A stretch of DNA of 64,000 nt, from contig PKXJ01000021.1 in assembly GCA_003132305.1 (NCBI GenBank), positions 1 through 64,000 on the forward strand, in the 5' to 3' direction. The position numbers were made by a program, and so were the translations under genes. The notes beneath the pieces were generated by a model that saw only the letters and a program-made list of their open reading frames with translations, was not told the DNA's origin and searched no databases. Of the stretch, positions 61,857 to 64,000 are shown piece after piece (within the stretch, counting starts at the first letter, position 1; every line of letters begins with the position of its first letter). The stretch is from Acidimicrobiaceae bacterium (GTDB lineage: Bacteria; Actinomycetota; Acidimicrobiia; Acidimicrobiales; RAAP-2).

Positions 61857-62201
61857 ATGTCCACTACGACCGATCTCATTGACGGCGAGATTGCTGCATA
61901 CCGAGCTCGCAACTTAGACGAGTTCCTCTCCTGCTACTCGGCGGACGCGGTGATCAGGGATGCTGACGGCAACGTCCTGATGGAGGGAGAACTTCAGATG
62001 CGTGAGTTCTACGGACCCTTGTTCCGTGACAGTCCCGACCTCCGTGTGGAGATCCCGAGGCGAATCGAGTTCGGCGATTACGTCATCGACGAGGAGCCCG
62101 TCGATGGTGTCAACCTGGAGGGATACCCGCCGCATCTGCACGCAGTAGTCGTCAACCGAGTGAAGGACTCGAAGATAAGCCACGTCACGTTTCTCATGTG
62201 A
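61857..62201 (+). CDS. SnoaL-like/NTF2-fold protein
   Basis: A 114-residue protein of the SnoaL/NTF2-like fold: DGEIAAYRARNLDEFLSCYS, then DAVIRDADGNVLMEG and FYGPLFRDSPDLRVEI. Members are small ligand-binding proteins or isomerases. ATG preceded by TAGGAG with 4 bases between. The single gene of cassette 5 (about 0.84 kb), the smallest. Function not determinable. Confidence 0.82.
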   Translation: MSTTTDLIDGEIAAYRARNLDEFLSCYSADAVIRDADGNVLMEGELQMREFYGPLFRDSPDLRVEIPRRIEFGDYVIDEEPVDGVNLEGYPPHLHAVVVNRVKDSKISHVTFLM

Positions 62202-62397
62202 TTGATTGCAAGACTTAGGCCCTCAATGAAATCGGACTCACACACTTGCTGGATTCACGAAACGAGGCCAGGTCGCACGTTGCCTCGGGTCTCGGGTCCG
62301 AACCCGTCGAGTTCACCCCAGCCACAAGTGGCCGGTAGCAGATCTGTTGTCTCGGGCCCCCGAAACGAGCCCGCACGCGACGATTCCCATTCAGAAA

Positions 62398-62565
62398 ATC
62401 CCACGTTTCATCCCACATACCAATCCGACACCACCGGACGAATCCAACACCGCCGGACAAGTTTTCTTTCGAATCCGGATGAATCCGACCTCACCGGACC
62501 AGTTCGACCGTTTGCAGCCACCTCATAATCCCTCGGTCGCGGGTTCGATCCCCACCGGCCCTACT
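62398..62565 (+). repeat. Cassette boundary module 5 with tRNA 3'-end copy
   Basis: Two 12-bp repeats (62398-62409, 62410-62421), four 19-bp units with a few substitutions (AATCCGACCTCACCGGACC is one) and the tRNA 3' copy at 62522-62565, one base different. The flank at about 62345-62397 matches that of module 2. Confidence 0.88.
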
Positions 62566-62613
62566 CGTCGGAGTTTCGCAAGCGCCGATGAACACTGCAT
62601 GGGACTGGCGCTC

Positions 62614-63867
62614 TCAAAGAGTTCTTGGACCGGTCGCAGGCTGATCCGGCCAAGGCACGAAGTAATCAGACGTCCGACCGTCGTTAATTCGATCAAAGCG
62701 CAGTAGTTCACGGATGATGCCTGCGTTGCCCTTTGCCCAACCAGTCATTGGCTCGAGGTCACTTGGGGAAACGCGGTGCTCGAAGTTCGACCAGCGCGCG
62801 CCCTCGATGTCGATAGTCGCTCGTTTGCAGATATCGTCGACGAGAATGCGGGCGAAGTCACCATTTTGATCTCGCTCGACGTACCGATCACTGGCGAACG
62901 CGAGCACTCCTGCGGTTCCGCAGCAGCGGCCACTGTTATCCCAGAAGCCGGGACGCAACCGTTCAGGCAGACCCGACGTAATCAGTGTTTGCCAGCAGCG
63001 GTCGGTGAGTTCCATCCACTTGGGGTCTCCCGTAACCGCGCCGAGGAGTCGAAAGGCTTGGGCGTCGCCGGCGGGTCCGTGACACCACCCGTAGCTGTAT
63101 CGCTCGATTAGCTCTGGTCGATGCTGAGGGTCAGAGTGCGGGACAAGGAAGCCGTCATCCAGAGCTTCGTTGCGGCTGATCACGTCAGCTGCGCCCGCGA
63201 GAGCTAGTTCGACGAGATCGGGTCGAGATGTCGCGTTTCCGACCGCGGCGAGAGCCTCCACAATGCCGAGTGTGCCGTGGGACACGTGGTGGAGGCGGGC
63301 GAGTGTCCCAACTCGATTTTCCCAGTTGACACCCGCGGGCGTTGCGTCCGCCCGTTCTAAGTATGGTGTCACGGCCGTCAGGGCCAGATTCATATCGCCG
63401 ACGCGTAATGCTCCGAGGGCTATTCCCGCATTACCGGCGAGAAGTTCGAAGGCGTCGCTCCAGCGCTGGCCGTCGAATCCTGCGAGGACAACTTCTAAGG
63501 CTCTTATCGCACTTGCTCGCGCGGGAGAGTCGCCAAGAACCTCGTGAACTGACTGTAGAGACACGGCCATTCCAGTCAGCCCGAAATATAACGAACTGTC
63601 ATCCCACGTTTCAATGTTGGCACCTATTTCACGACTCGCCCTGAGGGCGATGTCCCCAAAGCGGTCGTCGTTGAAGTGTCGGTACGCTTCAAGGAGGGTC
63701 ATCACGATACCGGCTCCACCGCTATACAACGTCGGGAGTAGTTCTTCCGCAGAGCGCGAATCTGCCCACGCAACTCCGTTATCAGTGACTCGCGCAGACG
63801 AAATGAGCCAGTCCAAAGACTTCTCGATGGTTCCCTCTGAATCCGCGTACACCGCATTCACGTACAT
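62614..63867 (-). CDS. LanC-like protein
   Basis: A protein of about 417 residues with the LanC/LanCL-type alpha-toroid repeats: LHHVSHGTLGIVEAL, YGWCHGPAGDAQAF with Cys near 260, and SGRCCGTAGVLAFA with Cys near 314. In LanC cyclases the last site is C-H-G; here it is C-C-G, so the third zinc ligand would be Cys. Start chosen at MYVNAV (63867), with 63888 also possible. No lantibiotic precursor or dehydratase gene is in the window, so cyclisation of a lantibiotic is not implied. The sole gene of cassette 6. Confidence 0.82.
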   Translation of the reverse strand: MYVNAVYADSEGTIEKSLDWLISSARVTDNGVAWADSRSAEELLPTLYSGGAGIVMTLLEAYRHFNDDRFGDIALRASREIGANIETWDDSSLYFGLTGMAVSLQSVHEVLGDSPARASAIRALEVVLAGFDGQRWSDAFELLAGNAGIALGALRVGDMNLALTAVTPYLERADATPAGVNWENRVGTLARLHHVSHGTLGIVEALAAVGNATSRPDLVELALAGAADVISRNEALDDGFLVPHSDPQHRPELIERYSYGWCHGPAGDAQAFRLLGAVTGDPKWMELTDRCWQTLITSGLPERLRPGFWDNSGRCCGTAGVLAFASDRYVERDQNGDFARILVDDICKRATIDIEGARWSNFEHRVSPSDLEPMTGWAKGNAGIIRELLRFDRINDGRTSDYFVPWPDQPATGPRTL

Positions 63868-63915
63868 AGACTTACACGTTGACTGCACCGGTCCGTTCCG
63901 ACGGATCTCTCCCCC

Positions 63916-63959
63916 CGCATAATTCCTCGATCGTGGGCTCGATCCCCACCGGCCCTACT
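63916..63959 (+). repeat. tRNA 3'-end copy 6 (degenerate)
   Basis: A 44-bp copy with several changes (CGCATAATTCCTCGATCG and GGGCTCGATC). No upstream boundary module is seen. It is the last copy in the window; the array may continue beyond 64000. Confidence 0.75.
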
Positions 63960-64000
63960 CCGAATTTGTTTCCATGGGACAAACCTTCTGGGCAGTAAGC

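Overview
The window looks like a chromosomal segment of a high-GC actinobacterium. Acidimicrobiia or a relative is my best guess, from inference only. The grounds are a PAC2 family protein, a FolP2-like dihydropteroate synthase paralogue, HrcA/CIRCE control of dnaJ, single-chain eukaryotic-type glycyl-tRNA synthetase, frequent GTG starts, many 1-8 bp gene overlaps, and a repeated promoter layout (TANNNT followed 6-7 bases later by the start codon) that implies leaderless mRNAs.

Left accessory region (1-13488). Two integrative elements lie in tandem at the 3' end of a tRNA-Ala(GGC) gene on the minus strand. A 43-bp piece of the tRNA 3' end occurs three times (263-305, 7234-7276, and inside the intact tRNA at 13415-13457). 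Element 1 (about 306-7233) carries an ECF sigma factor with a membrane-anchored partner, a small AICE-type protein, a HEPN-like protein, an AbiEi/AbiEii toxin-antitoxin pair, an excisionase and a frameshifted tyrosine integrase. Element 2 (about 7277-13414) carries a ribbon-helix-helix protein, a three-gene operon (DUF6941-like, two-TM protein, LRAT/NlpC-like hydrolase), an XRE regulator divergent from a replication initiator, an excisionase, an HNH endonuclease and an intact integrase. Each element has its own pair of tandem 12-bp repeats at both ends, probably the integrase arm sites.

Core region (13489-48398). These are housekeeping genes in compact operons: leuS and a YgjP-like peptidase; a phosphotransferase and PAC2; thioredoxin-folP2-holA; rpsT; lepA; CIRCE-hrcA-dnaJ-rsmE; HIT-phoH-ybeY-CNNM-era; dinG; uppS-recO-hemW-glyS-methyltransferase; an MFS exporter; a DrrAB-like ABC exporter with a hotdog thioesterase; dnaG with an unusual sigma-70 factor; tRNA-Asn; and a phytoene-desaturase-like oxidoreductase.

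Right accessory region (48399-64000). A tRNA with anticodon CAT is followed by six same-direction copies of its 3' end (about 44 bp), cutting the next 15.5 kb into six cassettes of 0.8-8.4 kb. Four of the six copies are preceded by a conserved layout of two tandem 12-bp repeats and four 19-bp repeats, giving a boundary module of about 168 bp. Cargo includes mobile mystery proteins A/B (HTH plus Fic), the Hen1/Pnkp RNA-repair pair, hydrolases, a PadR regulator with a membrane protein, a SnoaL-like protein and a LanC-like protein. No integrase is visible inside this array. The array resembles an integron in organisation but is built on tRNA attachment sites, and it is the strongest candidate here for an undescribed system.
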